64,000 nucleotides of DNA from Companilactobacillus sp. RD055328 (lineage in GTDB: Bacteria > Bacillota > Bacilli > Lactobacillales > Lactobacillaceae). The notes below the pieces were generated by a model. It had not been told where the DNA came from. It worked only from the letters and a program-made list of their open reading frames with translations, and did not search any database. Below are positions 20,646 to 29,670 of the stretch, piece by piece. Every line of letters starts with the position of its first letter. Position 1 is the stretch's first letter. A program made the position numbers and the translations under genes. The stretch is taken from the NCBI RefSeq assembly GCF_022835675.1, contig NZ_BQUT01000001.1, positions 186,001 to 250,000 of the forward strand, written 5' to 3'.

Positions 20646-21040
20646 TTTATTATTCTATTTTTAAGATCATCACGAACACTTCTGAAGACATCTAGTACTT
20701 CTTCTTCAGTTCCTTTTGCTTGTGCAGGATCTGGTAAATCCCAATGTTCATGAATTGCTTGATTAGCAATCATCGGACATCTATCTTTAGCATCACCACA
20801 TAATGTGATAATTAAATCAGCATCTGCAAAGTAATCATTATCGATCAATGTTGATTCTTGCATAGAAATATCTATATTGTCCTCACCCATAACTTGAACG
20901 GCTTTTGGATTCAATCCGTGCATTTCTACACCAGCACTTCTAATTTCAACATCTTCATCTTTCCAGATATCTTTAGCATATCCTTCCGCCATTTGGCTAC
21001 GACAAGAATTTCCCGTACATAAAAAATAAACTTTTTTCAT
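20624..21040 (-). CDS. arsC: Arsenate reductase ArsC, thioredoxin-coupled type
   Basis: Reduces arsenate to arsenite, the substrate of ArsB. The 138-residue LMW-phosphatase-fold protein has P-loop CTGNSCR (Cys8, Cys13) and the redox pair Cys81/Cys88 in LCGDAKDRC, matching the four cysteines of the staphylococcal pI258 enzyme. Unusually it is not in the ars operon but about 17.7 kb away, 10 bp behind alr, with its ribosome site AAGGGG overlapping the alr stop. It is therefore probably made constitutively with cell-wall genes. No ArsR-like dyad is visible nearby. Confidence 0.92.
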   Translation of the reverse strand: MKKVYFLCTGNSCRSQMAEGYAKDIWKDEDVEIRSAGVEMHGLNPKAVQVMGEDNIDISMQESTLIDNDYFADADLIITLCGDAKDRCPMIANQAIHEHWDLPDPAQAKGTEEEVLDVFRSVRDDLKNRIINKKEAGI

Positions 21041-21050
21041 AATTAGCCCC

Positions 21051-22154
21051 TTAATATATTCTCGGTAATCTTTCTGACAATGAACATACTATCTCATAAT
21101 TGATTGTATCCGCATATTCTGCTGCTTCTTGTATAGTTATTTTATTCCCAAATTCATCTTTACCTAATATTGTTACCTTGGTACCAGCTTTATATTTCTC
21201 AGGCAAGCGTACCATAAATTGGTCCATACATATTCGGCCAACAATTGGACAGCGTTGACCGTTTATAAGAACTTCAAATCCTGACATTCTTCTTAACCAG
21301 CCATCAGCATATCCTATCGGAATTGTTCCAATCCACTGATTTTCTTCAGCTGTATATGTTGCTCCATAACCAATTTTAGTTCCAGGCTTAACTTCTTTTA
21401 CAAAAACTAACTCACTATATAAATTAAAAGCTGGTTTCAATTTATAAGGTAATTCAATACTTGTTCCTGATGGATTCATGCCATACATGGCAATCCCTAA
21501 ACGTACCATATTAAAATCACTTTGTTCACGCCACAAAGCTGTAGCTGAATTAGCAACGTGTTTGTATTTAAATTCTATTTCCAAATCATCTGTCAATTTA
21601 TGAAAAATTGTCAACTGCTGTTGAAAATATGTGTCATCTGGATCATCAGCCGTGGCAAAATGAGTAAAGATTCCCTCAGGATTGATTCGCTTATCAGCTT
21701 TAATCATAGTTATTGCTTCTTCAATCATCTCACGGTTTGTATAACCTATACGACTCATTCCTGAATCAATACCGAGATGTATGTTAATTTTATCAAAATC
21801 TTGTTTTTTTACTTCTGAAATCCAGTCATTGTCTGCAACAGTTAGCGAAATATTCTTTTCAGAAGCTAAACTAACATCTGTAGCTTCTGTTACACCTAAT
21901 ACCAAGATAGGTGCATTAATTTTTGCATCACGAATTTCTAGCGCTTCATCTAAAGTAGCTACGCAGAGTCCTGTTGCTCCTGATTCAAGTGCAGTTTTAC
22001 TTACTTCTACAATACCATGGCTATATGCATTAGCTTTTACCACCGCAAAAATCTCTTCACCATTATTTAGGTGATTCAAAACTTGTTTTATATTACTAGC
22101 GATATTATTTAAATCAACTTCAATGTATGCCGGTCTATGAATTGAAGGTATCAT
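21051..22154 (-). CDS. alr: Alanine racemase
   Basis: PLP enzyme making D-alanine for peptidoglycan and teichoic acids. At 367 residues, the PLP lysine is Lys40 in FAVVKANAYSHG, and the catalytic Tyr region is GYGATYTAEE. CMDQFMVRLP and the C-terminal YEIVCSLSERLPRIY are typical. It lies 1 bp after acpS and 10 bp before arsC, and these three probably share a transcript. The acpS-alr order is standard in Firmicutes, where a mazEF-type pair often follows instead of arsC. Confidence 0.97.
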   Translation of the reverse strand: MIPSIHRPAYIEVDLNNIASNIKQVLNHLNNGEEIFAVVKANAYSHGIVEVSKTALESGATGLCVATLDEALEIRDAKINAPILVLGVTEATDVSLASEKNISLTVADNDWISEVKKQDFDKINIHLGIDSGMSRIGYTNREMIEEAITMIKADKRINPEGIFTHFATADDPDDTYFQQQLTIFHKLTDDLEIEFKYKHVANSATALWREQSDFNMVRLGIAMYGMNPSGTSIELPYKLKPAFNLYSELVFVKEVKPGTKIGYGATYTAEENQWIGTIPIGYADGWLRRMSGFEVLINGQRCPIVGRICMDQFMVRLPEKYKAGTKVTILGKDEFGNKITIQEAAEYADTINYEIVCSLSERLPRIY

Positions 22155-22155
22155 T

Positions 22156-22515
22156 TTATTTCACTTCCTCAATAATTATCTCCGTCATCACAACTTCATC
22201 AGTATGCGAAATAGAAATATGAACTTTGTCTTTTGTGAGTTTTGTATAAGCAGAAGGTTTTCCCTTGTCATCATCAAGAATAGTTATGTCATGAAAACTA
22301 ACATCTTTCCCAATTCCTGTTCCCATAGCTTTAGAAAAAGATTCCTTAGCAGAGAACCGGGCAGCTAGATACTCATCTTGACGTTTTTCACTGAAATTAA
22401 TATATTCGGTAATTTCTGGTTCCGTTAATATCTTGCTAACAAAAGTATCATGTTCTAGCTTTGCTGTTCTAATTCTTGTAATATCTGTAATATCAATTCC
22501 AATTCCCTTTATCAT
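22156..22515 (-). CDS. acpS: Holo-[acyl-carrier-protein] synthase
   Basis: Transfers phosphopantetheine from CoA to ACP, activating fatty-acid synthesis. The 119-residue product starts MIKGIGIDITDITRI (Mg-binding Asp) and has FSAKESFSKAMGTGI, both AcpS hallmarks. The frame is open 26 codons upstream, but the ATG at 22515 has GAGGTGAG at good spacing. It is first gene of acpS-alr-arsC. Confidence 0.96.
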   Translation of the reverse strand: MIKGIGIDITDITRIRTAKLEHDTFVSKILTEPEITEYINFSEKRQDEYLAARFSAKESFSKAMGTGIGKDVSFHDITILDDDKGKPSAYTKLTKDKVHISISHTDEVVMTEIIIEEVK

Positions 22516-22601
22516 CAAACTCACCTCACAAAAGTGTACTTGCTTGAATACATATTTTAACATACGAGTTACTAGAAGAAATGTCAGAAGCAACTCACAC
22601 T

Positions 22602-22640
22602 AAAAAAGCATTCAGATAATAAATATCTGAATGCTTTTTT
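22602..22640 (-). terminator. cshA terminator
   Basis: A 17-bp stem AAAAAAGCATTCAGATA and its complement with a 5-base loop lies after the cshA stop, with T-runs on both strands. Confidence 0.9.
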
Positions 22641-22649
22641 AATAAATTA

Positions 22650-24218
22650 TTATTTATTGTTTGTTCTAATAGTGAAATTACGACCGTTTTTCTTGCTGTC
22701 GTTACGTTTGTTACTATTACCGCCATTGCTACGACGATTTGAATCATTTGAACGACCTGATGATTTTGAATCTTTGTTGCGACGATCGCGTGAGTATCCA
22801 CCACGACCATTGCCATTACCGCGTCCACTACTATTACGACGGTTACCTTTGTAACCACCTGAATGGCCACCGCCACGTCGATTACTGCTTCGTTTTCTTG
22901 AAGGTAATGGACGTTCAGGTGTGATTTTAACTGGAATGTTTGATGAATCTTTACTGATTGCTTTAATGTAAGCTTCTACTAATTGTTGTGGAGTATATTG
23001 TTCCAACAATTCATTAGCAAAGTCAGCATATTTATCTAAATCACCATTTTTGATTGTTTCCGCAATATCTTCACGAGCAACCTTAAATTGTCCGACAAGT
23101 GCTTCTTCATCAGTTGGTGGGTTCAATGGATCCATACGTACTTTAGTTAGTTGTTCAATTGTCTTCAAGTAGTCCATTTCGTTAGGTGTGATGAATGTAA
23201 CAGCCACACCTGACTTACCAGCACGTCCAGTTCTACCGATACGGTGAACATAGCTATCTGGATCTTGTGGAATATCGTAGTTGTAAACATGAGTAACGCC
23301 GGAAATATCTAATCCACGAGCAGCAACATCAGTTGCTATTAGGAATTCAAGCTTTCCTTCTTTGAATTGGCGTAAAACAGCCATACGTTTTTGTTGTGTT
23401 AAATCACCATGTAGACCTTCAGCTCTATATCCACGAGCTTGCAATCCACGAGTTAATTCATCAACACGACGTTTTGTACGTCCAAATACCAATGACAATT
23501 CTGGTGCTTGTACGTCAAAGATACGTGTCATGATATCGAATTTTTCGAAATCTTTAGCCTTAACATAATATTGTTTAATATTCTTAGCTGTTAATTCTTT
23601 TGACTTAACTTGTACAAGTTTTGGATCAGTCATGAATCGCTTAGTAATATTTAGGATTGGTTTAGGCATTGTTGCTGAGAACAATAGTGTTTGATGTTTG
23701 TTAGGAACTGTTTCTAGAATGCTTTGGATATCTTCAATGAATCCCATATCTAACATTTCGTCAGCTTCATCTAGAACAATTGTATTAACATTTTCAAGAC
23801 GTACAGTTTTACGATTGATGTGATCTAGTAAACGTCCTGGTGTCCCTACTAAGATTTGAGGGTGGTTCTTCAAGTTGTTAATTTGACGACGGATATCAGC
23901 ACCACCGTAAACAGCTTGTACCTTAACACGCTTAGCTTTACCTAACTTGTAAAGTTCTTCTTGTGTTTGAATAGCCAATTCACGAGTTGGTGAAATGATT
24001 AATGTTTGAATCTTGTTACTTGTAGTATCCGCTCTATCTAACGTTGGAAGTCCAAAAGCAGCAGTTTTACCTGTACCTGTTTGGGCTTGACCAATCACGT
24101 CACTTCCTTCGATTACTAAAGGAATTGTTTCGGATTGGATTGGTGTAGCTTCTTCAAACCCAGCTTCTTGAATTCCTTTTAAAATTTCAGGGCTTAAATC
24201 TAGCTCATTAAATTTCAA
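22650..24218 (-). CDS. cshA: DEAD-box ATP-dependent RNA helicase CshA type
   Basis: RNA helicase of the degradosome/cold-shock type. At 522 residues it has the Q motif ([11 protein letters not shown]), Walker [16 protein letters not shown] and the [10 protein letters not shown] motif VI. The tail after about residue 425 is Arg/Gly/Asn/Ser-rich low complexity, with RGG-like repeats suited to RNA binding. Translation starts at TTG behind a strong AGGAGG. It is monocistronic, upstream of acpS, the conserved neighbourhood in lactobacilli. Confidence 0.96.
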   Translation of the reverse strand: MKFNELDLSPEILKGIQEAGFEEATPIQSETIPLVIEGSDVIGQAQTGTGKTAAFGLPTLDRADTTSNKIQTLIISPTRELAIQTQEELYKLGKAKRVKVQAVYGGADIRRQINNLKNHPQILVGTPGRLLDHINRKTVRLENVNTIVLDEADEMLDMGFIEDIQSILETVPNKHQTLLFSATMPKPILNITKRFMTDPKLVQVKSKELTAKNIKQYYVKAKDFEKFDIMTRIFDVQAPELSLVFGRTKRRVDELTRGLQARGYRAEGLHGDLTQQKRMAVLRQFKEGKLEFLIATDVAARGLDISGVTHVYNYDIPQDPDSYVHRIGRTGRAGKSGVAVTFITPNEMDYLKTIEQLTKVRMDPLNPPTDEEALVGQFKVAREDIAETIKNGDLDKYADFANELLEQYTPQQLVEAYIKAISKDSSNIPVKITPERPLPSRKRSSNRRGGGHSGGYKGNRRNSSGRGNGNGRGGYSRDRRNKDSKSSGRSNDSNRRSNGGNSNKRNDSKKNGRNFTIRTNNK

Positions 24219-24335
24219 ATGTTTTCCTCCTGGAGATTTTTATTTTATTTTTTGTATAGTTACTATTTTCATTTTGCTTTCTGAAAACGCACTAAATAAT
24301 AGTACCACTCAAGACCCGTAATAACAAGCACAATG

Positions 24336-25709
24336 CTACATTTCAATTTGTTCTAATACTTGATTTAGATGAATTCCATTACTTGCTTTCAACATAATAA
24401 GATCTGCCGGTTGTAAATCAACTTTGATACTCATTGATAACTCTTCTAATTGTGATTTTTCAAAATATTTAATTTGGCTTTGTTCATATTTTTCAGCTAA
24501 TTTTTGCTTTAAGTATTTCATATCAGAACCGATTAAATAAACTTCTTGAAAATCTTGTGGGTTCAAATATTGGGCAATAGATTCGTGCAATACTTGTGAC
24601 TGATCACCAAGTTCTAACATGTCACCAAGTACGACAATTCGGCGTCCATTGCATTCTATTTTTTTCAAATTTTCCAATACATCAATAACAGCAGTTGGAT
24701 TTGAATTATAAACGTCACTTAAGATATCAGCACCATTGAATGCTTTTTTCCATTCTGTTCGATTCTTAGTTGGGACAAATTTTTGTAATTGGTCTACAAT
24801 TTCAATGACAGGGATATTCATAACTTTACCCACACCAATTGCTGCCATAGCATTATTCACATTGTAATCACCCATCAATGGCAAAACGAAGTCAGTATCA
24901 GGATAGATATTAAGTTTGAAGTCTGTGCTACTTTTTTTACTATTTTGCTCTAAAGGACAGATATCATTATCTTCATTAAAACCAAAAGTTACTTTAGCTT
25001 GTTGTACTGATTCTGCTTTTTGACGCAACAAAGGATCATCTCCATTGTAAATAAAGATTCCATCTTCACGTAAGAAATCAACAATTTCCATCTTAGCATC
25101 AGCAATCTTGTCACGTGTACCAAAGAATTCGATATGTGCTTCACCAATCATAGTAATAACTGCAATATCAGGTTGAACTATTTCACTTAGTTTATGAATT
25201 TGTCCCGGACGATCCATCCCTAATTCGACAACTAAGACTTCAGTACTTGTTTCCATATTAAGAACAGTTACCGGTACACCTATTTCATTATTGAAATTAG
25301 CGTATGTGTAGACGACATTTGATTCTGACTTCAATATCGAAGCTATCATATCTTTAGTTGTAGTTTTCCCATTACTTCCTGTAACAGCGACAACTTTGGG
25401 ATTGACTTTGTTTAAATAATATTTAGATAAGTCTTGTAGAGCAGTTAAAACATCATCAACCAAGATTAAGGGAATAGTAACCCCTTCTGGTATTTCATGA
25501 TCTTTTTGCCACAAACTAGCTGTTGCTCCTAAGCTTTGGGCCTTATCAATAAATTCATGTCCATCACGGTCACCATTTAAAGGAATAAATAATGATCCTT
25601 CAATGGCTTTGCGACTATCAAAACAAGCATTCGTAACTATTGCATCATCATTTTTTATTTCTTGATCGAGATGCAAAGCACTCACTAACTCATTAACTGT
25701 TAACTTCAT
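24336..25709 (-). CDS. murF: UDP-N-acetylmuramoyl-tripeptide--D-alanyl-D-alanine ligase
   Basis: Adds D-Ala-D-Ala to the UDP-MurNAc tripeptide, the last cytosolic step of the muropeptide. The 457-residue Mur ligase has ATP loop VTGSNGKTTT near residue 110, a central FNNEIGVP and a C-terminal domain with DVYNSNPTAVIDVL. It begins with ATG behind AGGAGT. The ddl gene often found upstream is replaced by a divergent MFS gene. Confidence 0.97.
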   Translation of the reverse strand: MKLTVNELVSALHLDQEIKNDDAIVTNACFDSRKAIEGSLFIPLNGDRDGHEFIDKAQSLGATASLWQKDHEIPEGVTIPLILVDDVLTALQDLSKYYLNKVNPKVVAVTGSNGKTTTKDMIASILKSESNVVYTYANFNNEIGVPVTVLNMETSTEVLVVELGMDRPGQIHKLSEIVQPDIAVITMIGEAHIEFFGTRDKIADAKMEIVDFLREDGIFIYNGDDPLLRQKAESVQQAKVTFGFNEDNDICPLEQNSKKSSTDFKLNIYPDTDFVLPLMGDYNVNNAMAAIGVGKVMNIPVIEIVDQLQKFVPTKNRTEWKKAFNGADILSDVYNSNPTAVIDVLENLKKIECNGRRIVVLGDMLELGDQSQVLHESIAQYLNPQDFQEVYLIGSDMKYLKQKLAEKYEQSQIKYFEKSQLEELSMSIKVDLQPADLIMLKASNGIHLNQVLEQIEM

Positions 25710-25819
25710 AAATTGTACTCCTAGTGTTGTTGTACTATACTTATTGAATTATATAACATTATACTTTCAATCGTTATTCAAATACAAATAATAATTATTA
25801 TACAAGAGGAGGTGTTATT

Positions 25820-27037
25820 ATGAGACGCATTTCTAATTTTTTCTCAGCCAATAAACCGCAATGGAAACGCAATCTACAAGTATTGTGGTTTGGTAATTTC
25901 ATGGTCGGTGTGGGCTTCTCTATGATTACACCGTTCATGTCATTATATATAGATGAATTAGGTGATTTCTCCAAAGCTCAATTAAATATGTGGTCCGGTG
26001 TTGTCTTTTCATCAACTTTTCTAGTGATGGCTTTCATCTCACCTATTTGGGGAAGAATTGCTGATCGTAAAGGTCGCAAGTTAATGTTATTACGTGCCGC
26101 TCTTGGTATGTCCATTGTCTTAGGACTTTGTTCGTTAGTTACTAACGTCTATCAATTATTAGCTTTAAGAACATTGCAAGGAGTATTCTCAGGATTCATT
26201 AGTAATGCCAATACTCTAATCGCCACAACAACTCCTAAAGAAGAAAGCGGACGCGCATTAGGAACATTAACTACAGGTAATGTTTCCGGTGCCTTGTTAG
26301 GACCTATGATTGGTGGCGCTGTGGCCCAACTTTATGGCTATCGCGTTCCATTTATGATTACCGGTGTCGTCTTATTCATTGCATTCTTGTTATCTCTATT
26401 CTTCGTTCATGAAGATTTTACTCCAGTTGAAAAAGATGACCAAATAAGTGCACGCGAATTATTCAATGGCTTAAAAAACAAACGAATAATATTCGGAATG
26501 TTCATTACCACCATGATTATTCAAGCTTCTAACAATTCAATTAATCCGATATTGAGTCTATATGTACGGCAATTGTTACACGGTGGTGATAATGTCGCTT
26601 TCATCAGTGGGATTGTCGCTGCGGTTCCGGGAATTGCCACAGTAATTGCTGCTCCGAGATTTGGTGCCCTTGGTGATAAAATTGGTACGCAAAAGATTCT
26701 TCTATTCGGATTAGTCCTTGCGTTTCTAGTCTATTTACCACAAGGATTCGTGACAAACGTCTATCAATTAATGGCTTTACGATTCATCGTTGGTATTTCT
26801 GATGCCGCCTTGATTCCTCAAGTACAAACATTGATTGCTAAGAATTCGCCTCATGAATCAACCGGACGTATCTTCGGGTACAACCAATCATTCCAAGCAA
26901 TCGGTAACGTTACTGGTCCGATGTTAGGATCAACTGTTTCCAGTGCTTTCGGTTATGGAGCCGTCTTCTTAAGTACAAGTATTCTTGAGCTAACAAACTT
27001 TGTAATAGCAACAAAAACTACAAAAAAAGAGGAATAA
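25820..27037 (+). CDS. MFS drug efflux transporter (12-helix, DHA1-like)
   Basis: 405-residue membrane protein with about 12 hydrophobic segments. The loop 2-3 motif GRIADRKGRKLMLLRAALGMS and the second-half copy GALGDKIGTQKILLFG identify a major facilitator, and the motif C-like GNVSGALLGPMIGGAVA points to an antiporter of drugs (PmrA/NorA-type). The substrate is unknown. It has an AGAGGAGG ribosome site, is transcribed alone and divergently from murF, and ends in a hairpin facing a GNAT gene. Confidence 0.9.
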   Translation: MRRISNFFSANKPQWKRNLQVLWFGNFMVGVGFSMITPFMSLYIDELGDFSKAQLNMWSGVVFSSTFLVMAFISPIWGRIADRKGRKLMLLRAALGMSIVLGLCSLVTNVYQLLALRTLQGVFSGFISNANTLIATTTPKEESGRALGTLTTGNVSGALLGPMIGGAVAQLYGYRVPFMITGVVLFIAFLLSLFFVHEDFTPVEKDDQISARELFNGLKNKRIIFGMFITTMIIQASNNSINPILSLYVRQLLHGGDNVAFISGIVAAVPGIATVIAAPRFGALGDKIGTQKILLFGLVLAFLVYLPQGFVTNVYQLMALRFIVGISDAALIPQVQTLIAKNSPHESTGRIFGYNQSFQAIGNVTGPMLGSTVSSAFGYGAVFLSTSILELTNFVIATKTTKKEE

Positions 27038-27061
27038 CTTTAAAAAGTTATTCCTTTTTTT
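27022..27061. terminator. Bidirectional terminator between the MFS and GNAT genes
   Basis: The 11-bp stem AGGAATAACTT / AAGTTATTCCT with loop TAAA is flanked by A-run and T-run. It serves convergent genes ending at 27037 and 27067. Confidence 0.9.
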
Positions 27062-27066
27062 AATTC

Positions 27067-27501
27067 TTATGATTTCTTCCACACCATCGAGATATTTAGT
27101 TCGCCGGTTTCTTCTTCTATTTCTTCACTGAATATTTCAAATTCTCGTGATAAATAAAAATTAAGAGCATTTTGATTTTTCTTATACACAAACAATTTTA
27201 ATATCTCATGTTTAACTTTTAATTCATCTAATAATAAACGTCCAATACCTTTTTTTCGATGTTTATCAGCAACAAATAAACCTTCTATATAGTCGTCATT
27301 TGCTCCAATAAATCCTAAAATTTCATTACCTTCTTTGTAAGCTAGCAATTCAACATTTCTAATAGCTGATTTGAAATAAGCAACATTATTCAACCAATAA
27401 TTTTTGCTAATAAAGTTATGTGTTTTGATATTTGATTCTAACCAGATATCTGTAATTTGAGTATAATCTTCACTTGTCATTAATTCTTTAGTAATAATCA
27501 T
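27067..27501 (-). CDS. GNAT-family N-acetyltransferase
   Basis: 144 residues with the acetyl-CoA motif A GLFVADKHRKKGIGRLLLDEL (about 80-100) and the usual GNAT C-terminal half (LFVYKKNQNALNFYL). It resembles small YjaB-like acetyltransferases; the substrate is unknown. The open frame continues far upstream into rpmE2 in another reading phase, but the ATG at 27501 has GAGG seven or so bases before it and is the sensible start. It lies downstream of rpmE2 behind a terminator. Confidence 0.88.
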   Translation of the reverse strand: MIITKELMTSEDYTQITDIWLESNIKTHNFISKNYWLNNVAYFKSAIRNVELLAYKEGNEILGFIGANDDYIEGLFVADKHRKKGIGRLLLDELKVKHEILKLFVYKKNQNALNFYLSREFEIFSEEIEEETGELNISMVWKKS

Positions 27502-27520
27502 ATATTTAACCTCGTGATAT

Positions 27521-27551
27521 AAAAAAAAGACAACCTTAAAGGCCGTCTTTT
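27521..27551 (-). terminator. rpmE2 terminator
   Basis: On the minus strand AAAAAGACGGCC and GGTTGTCTTTTT pair with two G-U pairs, followed by further T residues. It starts right at the rpmE2 stop. Confidence 0.8.
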
Positions 27552-27799
27552 TATTTTTCTGATAAACCGTATTTCTTGTTGAAACGATCGATACGTCCAT
27601 CGGCTTGAGCAAATTTTTGCTTACCTGTGTAGAATGGATGTGAATCTGATGAAATTTCAATACGAATTAGTGGGTATTCTGTACCTTCATAATCTACTGT
27701 TGCATCTGATTGTACTGTTGATCCAGCAAGGAATTTAGCCCCTGTTGATGAATCCATGAATACAACTGGGTGAAAATCTGGATGAATATCTTTCTTCAT
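27551..27799 (-). CDS. rpmE2: 50S ribosomal protein L31 type B
   Basis: 82-residue ribosomal protein beginning [20 protein letters not shown]. It lacks the CxxC zinc cysteines of type A L31, so this is the zinc-independent form, and its length also fits type B. The position near murA and pyrG mirrors the rpmE-murA(Z)-pyrG-rpoE region of Bacillus, with an ABC-F gene inserted between. Confidence 0.96.
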   Translation of the reverse strand: MKKDIHPDFHPVVFMDSSTGAKFLAGSTVQSDATVDYEGTEYPLIRIEISSDSHPFYTGKQKFAQADGRIDRFNKKYGLSEK

Positions 27800-27880
27800 T
27801 ATAATTTCTCCTTTTGCCCTAAGTTGTGTGCCAACCTAGAGATTTATAACTAACAATATGAAATTTTACCATGTTTCTTA

Positions 27881-29398
27881 CTATTTTTCAATATTATTTA
27901 TTGATTCAAAATTAACTTTTTTATCTGCAACTTGCTCTATGAAATCACGATCATGCTCAATTACAATCATTGATGGCTGATATCGTTTTATGACATCAAT
28001 AATTTGTTCTCTTGTTATTACGTCTAAATAATTCAACGGCTCATCCCAAATATATAAGTTGGCCGGTTGAACTAAATTAATTGCTAAGGCTACTTTTTTC
28101 TTCTGACCCTGACTCATGGTTTCAATTTTGCTATTAAATAATTCGCACTCAAATCCCAGTTTACGCAAACTTGAAAAAACTTCTTCTTCTGAAATTTCCA
28201 TTTGCTCACATAGCTGGTTAATTGTACCCGATAATTCGTTGGCATCTTGACTTAAATATGCAATTTTATGTTTGCTATTCATTTTGAAATAGCCAGTATT
28301 AATTGCCGTCGTTTGCTTCAAAATTTTCTTAAGAAATGTTGTTTTTCCTGCACCGTTGTCACCAATTAAAGAAATTATCTCATTAGGGTGCAAGGTAAAT
28401 GAAATGGGTTTATTTAATATTGTATCAGAAAATCCAACTGATAAATCATCGACAATCAGAACTTCCTTAGAATGTAAAATTTCAAGATAATTCATCTTTA
28501 AAGAATCACTAATTTCAACATTTTTTAACAACGATTGTTTGTCTTCAATAGCTGTGTTTGCGCGACCTTGTATCTGTTTAGCTCGCTTCATTACTCGTGC
28601 AGCTCGTGAGCCAACAAATCCTCTATCTATATTATCATGTTCCATACCAGGCTTTTTATACTTATCTTTTTCTTTTTGTTGCGACCAATTTTCTTTCTTA
28701 GCGGCTGATGATTTTAATTTTTTGATATCAGATTTTAATTTTTCTTTTTGATTGAATTCTAATTGATCTCGATTTTGTTTTTCTTGTTCCCATGTATCAA
28801 AATTTCCATGAATAACCGTAATATTATTACGATTAATTGAAATAACATGATCAATTACATGATTCAAAAAATGTCTATCATGGCTAATGACAATGAAACC
28901 TTGCTTTGAATTCAAGTAACTTTCAACAGCTTTTCGACCTTTGATATCTAAATGGTTAGTCGGCTCATCGAGCAATTGAAAATCATGGTCATCAACAAAC
29001 ATTGCCGCTAGTTGTATTTTGGTTTGTTGTCCTGGACTCAACTTTTTATATGGCAAACCTAATAACGAATCTGCTAATTCTAATTTGCTCATTTCAGTTT
29101 GAATTTTCCATAAATCGTATTCTTCTAATTTAGCAATCTGTAGGACTACGTCTTGAGTCGATTGATTTGGATTGGTTATGTTTTTAGGGAAATAACTAAA
29201 GTCCAGATTAGTTATAATTTGCCCATCATAACTTAATTTGTTTTGAATTATGTTTAAAAGAGTTGTTTTTCCTCGACCATTTCGACCTATTAAACCTAAT
29301 TTCCATGATTCATCAATTCGTAAATTAATATTATCAAAGAGATTCTCACTCATATTTGCGTATTTAAAGCTTAAATTTTGTATTTGTATTGTTCCCAT
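27881..29398 (-). CDS. ABC-F ATPase, Lsa/Vga-like ribosomal protection family
   Basis: Soluble protein of 505 residues with two ABC domains and no membrane segment. Walker A motifs are GRNGRGKTT (N half) and GDNGAGKTT (C half), and LSPGQQTK and MSQGQKKK are the signature loops. The long Lys-rich linker (about 205-300, with RGFVGSRAARVMKRAKQIQ) is characteristic of Lsa-type ABC-F proteins that protect ribosomes from lincosamides, pleuromutilins and streptogramin A. The ATG at 29398 has GAGGTAATAATA; 38 upstream in-frame codons belong to the leader. A leader with attenuator structure supports antibiotic-inducible expression. Actual resistance is inferred. Confidence 0.85.
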   Translation of the reverse strand: MGTIQIQNLSFKYANMSENLFDNINLRIDESWKLGLIGRNGRGKTTLLNIIQNKLSYDGQIITNLDFSYFPKNITNPNQSTQDVVLQIAKLEEYDLWKIQTEMSKLELADSLLGLPYKKLSPGQQTKIQLAAMFVDDHDFQLLDEPTNHLDIKGRKAVESYLNSKQGFIVISHDRHFLNHVIDHVISINRNNITVIHGNFDTWEQEKQNRDQLEFNQKEKLKSDIKKLKSSAAKKENWSQQKEKDKYKKPGMEHDNIDRGFVGSRAARVMKRAKQIQGRANTAIEDKQSLLKNVEISDSLKMNYLEILHSKEVLIVDDLSVGFSDTILNKPISFTLHPNEIISLIGDNGAGKTTFLKKILKQTTAINTGYFKMNSKHKIAYLSQDANELSGTINQLCEQMEISEEEVFSSLRKLGFECELFNSKIETMSQGQKKKVALAINLVQPANLYIWDEPLNYLDVITREQIIDVIKRYQPSMIVIEHDRDFIEQVADKKVNFESINNIEK

Positions 29399-29626
29399 TA
29401 TTATTACCTCATAATTCTTAAAAATGGGCTTTTCAACAAAAAAAGACACTACAAAAGTAGTGTCAAATAGGCCTATTATGTGTGCCTTTGATACCACTAA
29501 GTTGAAAAGCAAATAAACATACTACATAAGTATATTTAAATCTAACTTCAACTTAGTTTCTCAACGGCTTCACATCCCTTTGTTATTTAATAAAAGTAAT
29601 ATAGCAAATTATTATTATAAAAACAA
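29399..29626 (-). promoter_or_regulatory. Promoter and ribosome-attenuation leader of the ABC-F gene
   Basis: The promoter is TTGTTT (29621-29626) and TATATT (29598-29603), 17-base spacer. The leader then holds region 1 (29547-29557), which pairs perfectly over 11 bases with region 2 (29496-29506). An antiterminator pairs TAGTG plus TCAAA (29495-29499, 29487-29491) with TTTGACACTA (29458-29467). The terminator is GACACTAC/GTAGTGTC plus seven T (29438-29464). A short frame TTG AGA AAC TAA (or GTG AAG CCG TTG AGA AAC TAA) overlaps region 1. Ribosome stalling there would free region 2 for the antiterminator. All pairings are read from sequence; the mechanism is inferred from known Lsa/Vga-type leaders. 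Confidence 0.75.
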
Positions 29627-29640
29627 CTTTCATTAAATAA

Positions 29641-29670
29641 AAAAACTAGGCATTTTTGCCTAGTTTTTTA
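29641..29670 (-). terminator. murA terminator
   Basis: The stem ACTAGGCA / TGCCTAGT with loop TTTT is flanked by A and T runs and overlaps the murA stop region. Confidence 0.9.

Noticed and set aside
22670-22880. A repetitive CGA/CCA-rich stretch that could look like a short repeat array
   Set aside because: It is the Arg/Gly/Asn-rich C-terminal tail of the CshA helicase; there are no spacers or exact repeat units, so it is not a CRISPR.
27502-27660. Upstream extension of the GNAT gene into rpmE2
   Set aside because: The first 53 codons are an out-of-frame reading of rpmE2 and its terminator; the ATG at 27501 has the ribosome site.
29399-29512. Upstream extension of the ABC-F protein by 38 residues
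   Set aside because: These codons run through the attenuator hairpin. The ATG at 29398 has GAGG, and the protein then starts as other Lsa-type proteins do.
29497-29520. The 7-codon frame MFICFST as the main sensing peptide of the ABC-F leader
   Set aside because: It has no Shine-Dalgarno and lies in region 2 rather than region 1; stalling there would not free the antiterminator as simply as stalling on the upstream short frame. Kept only as a note.
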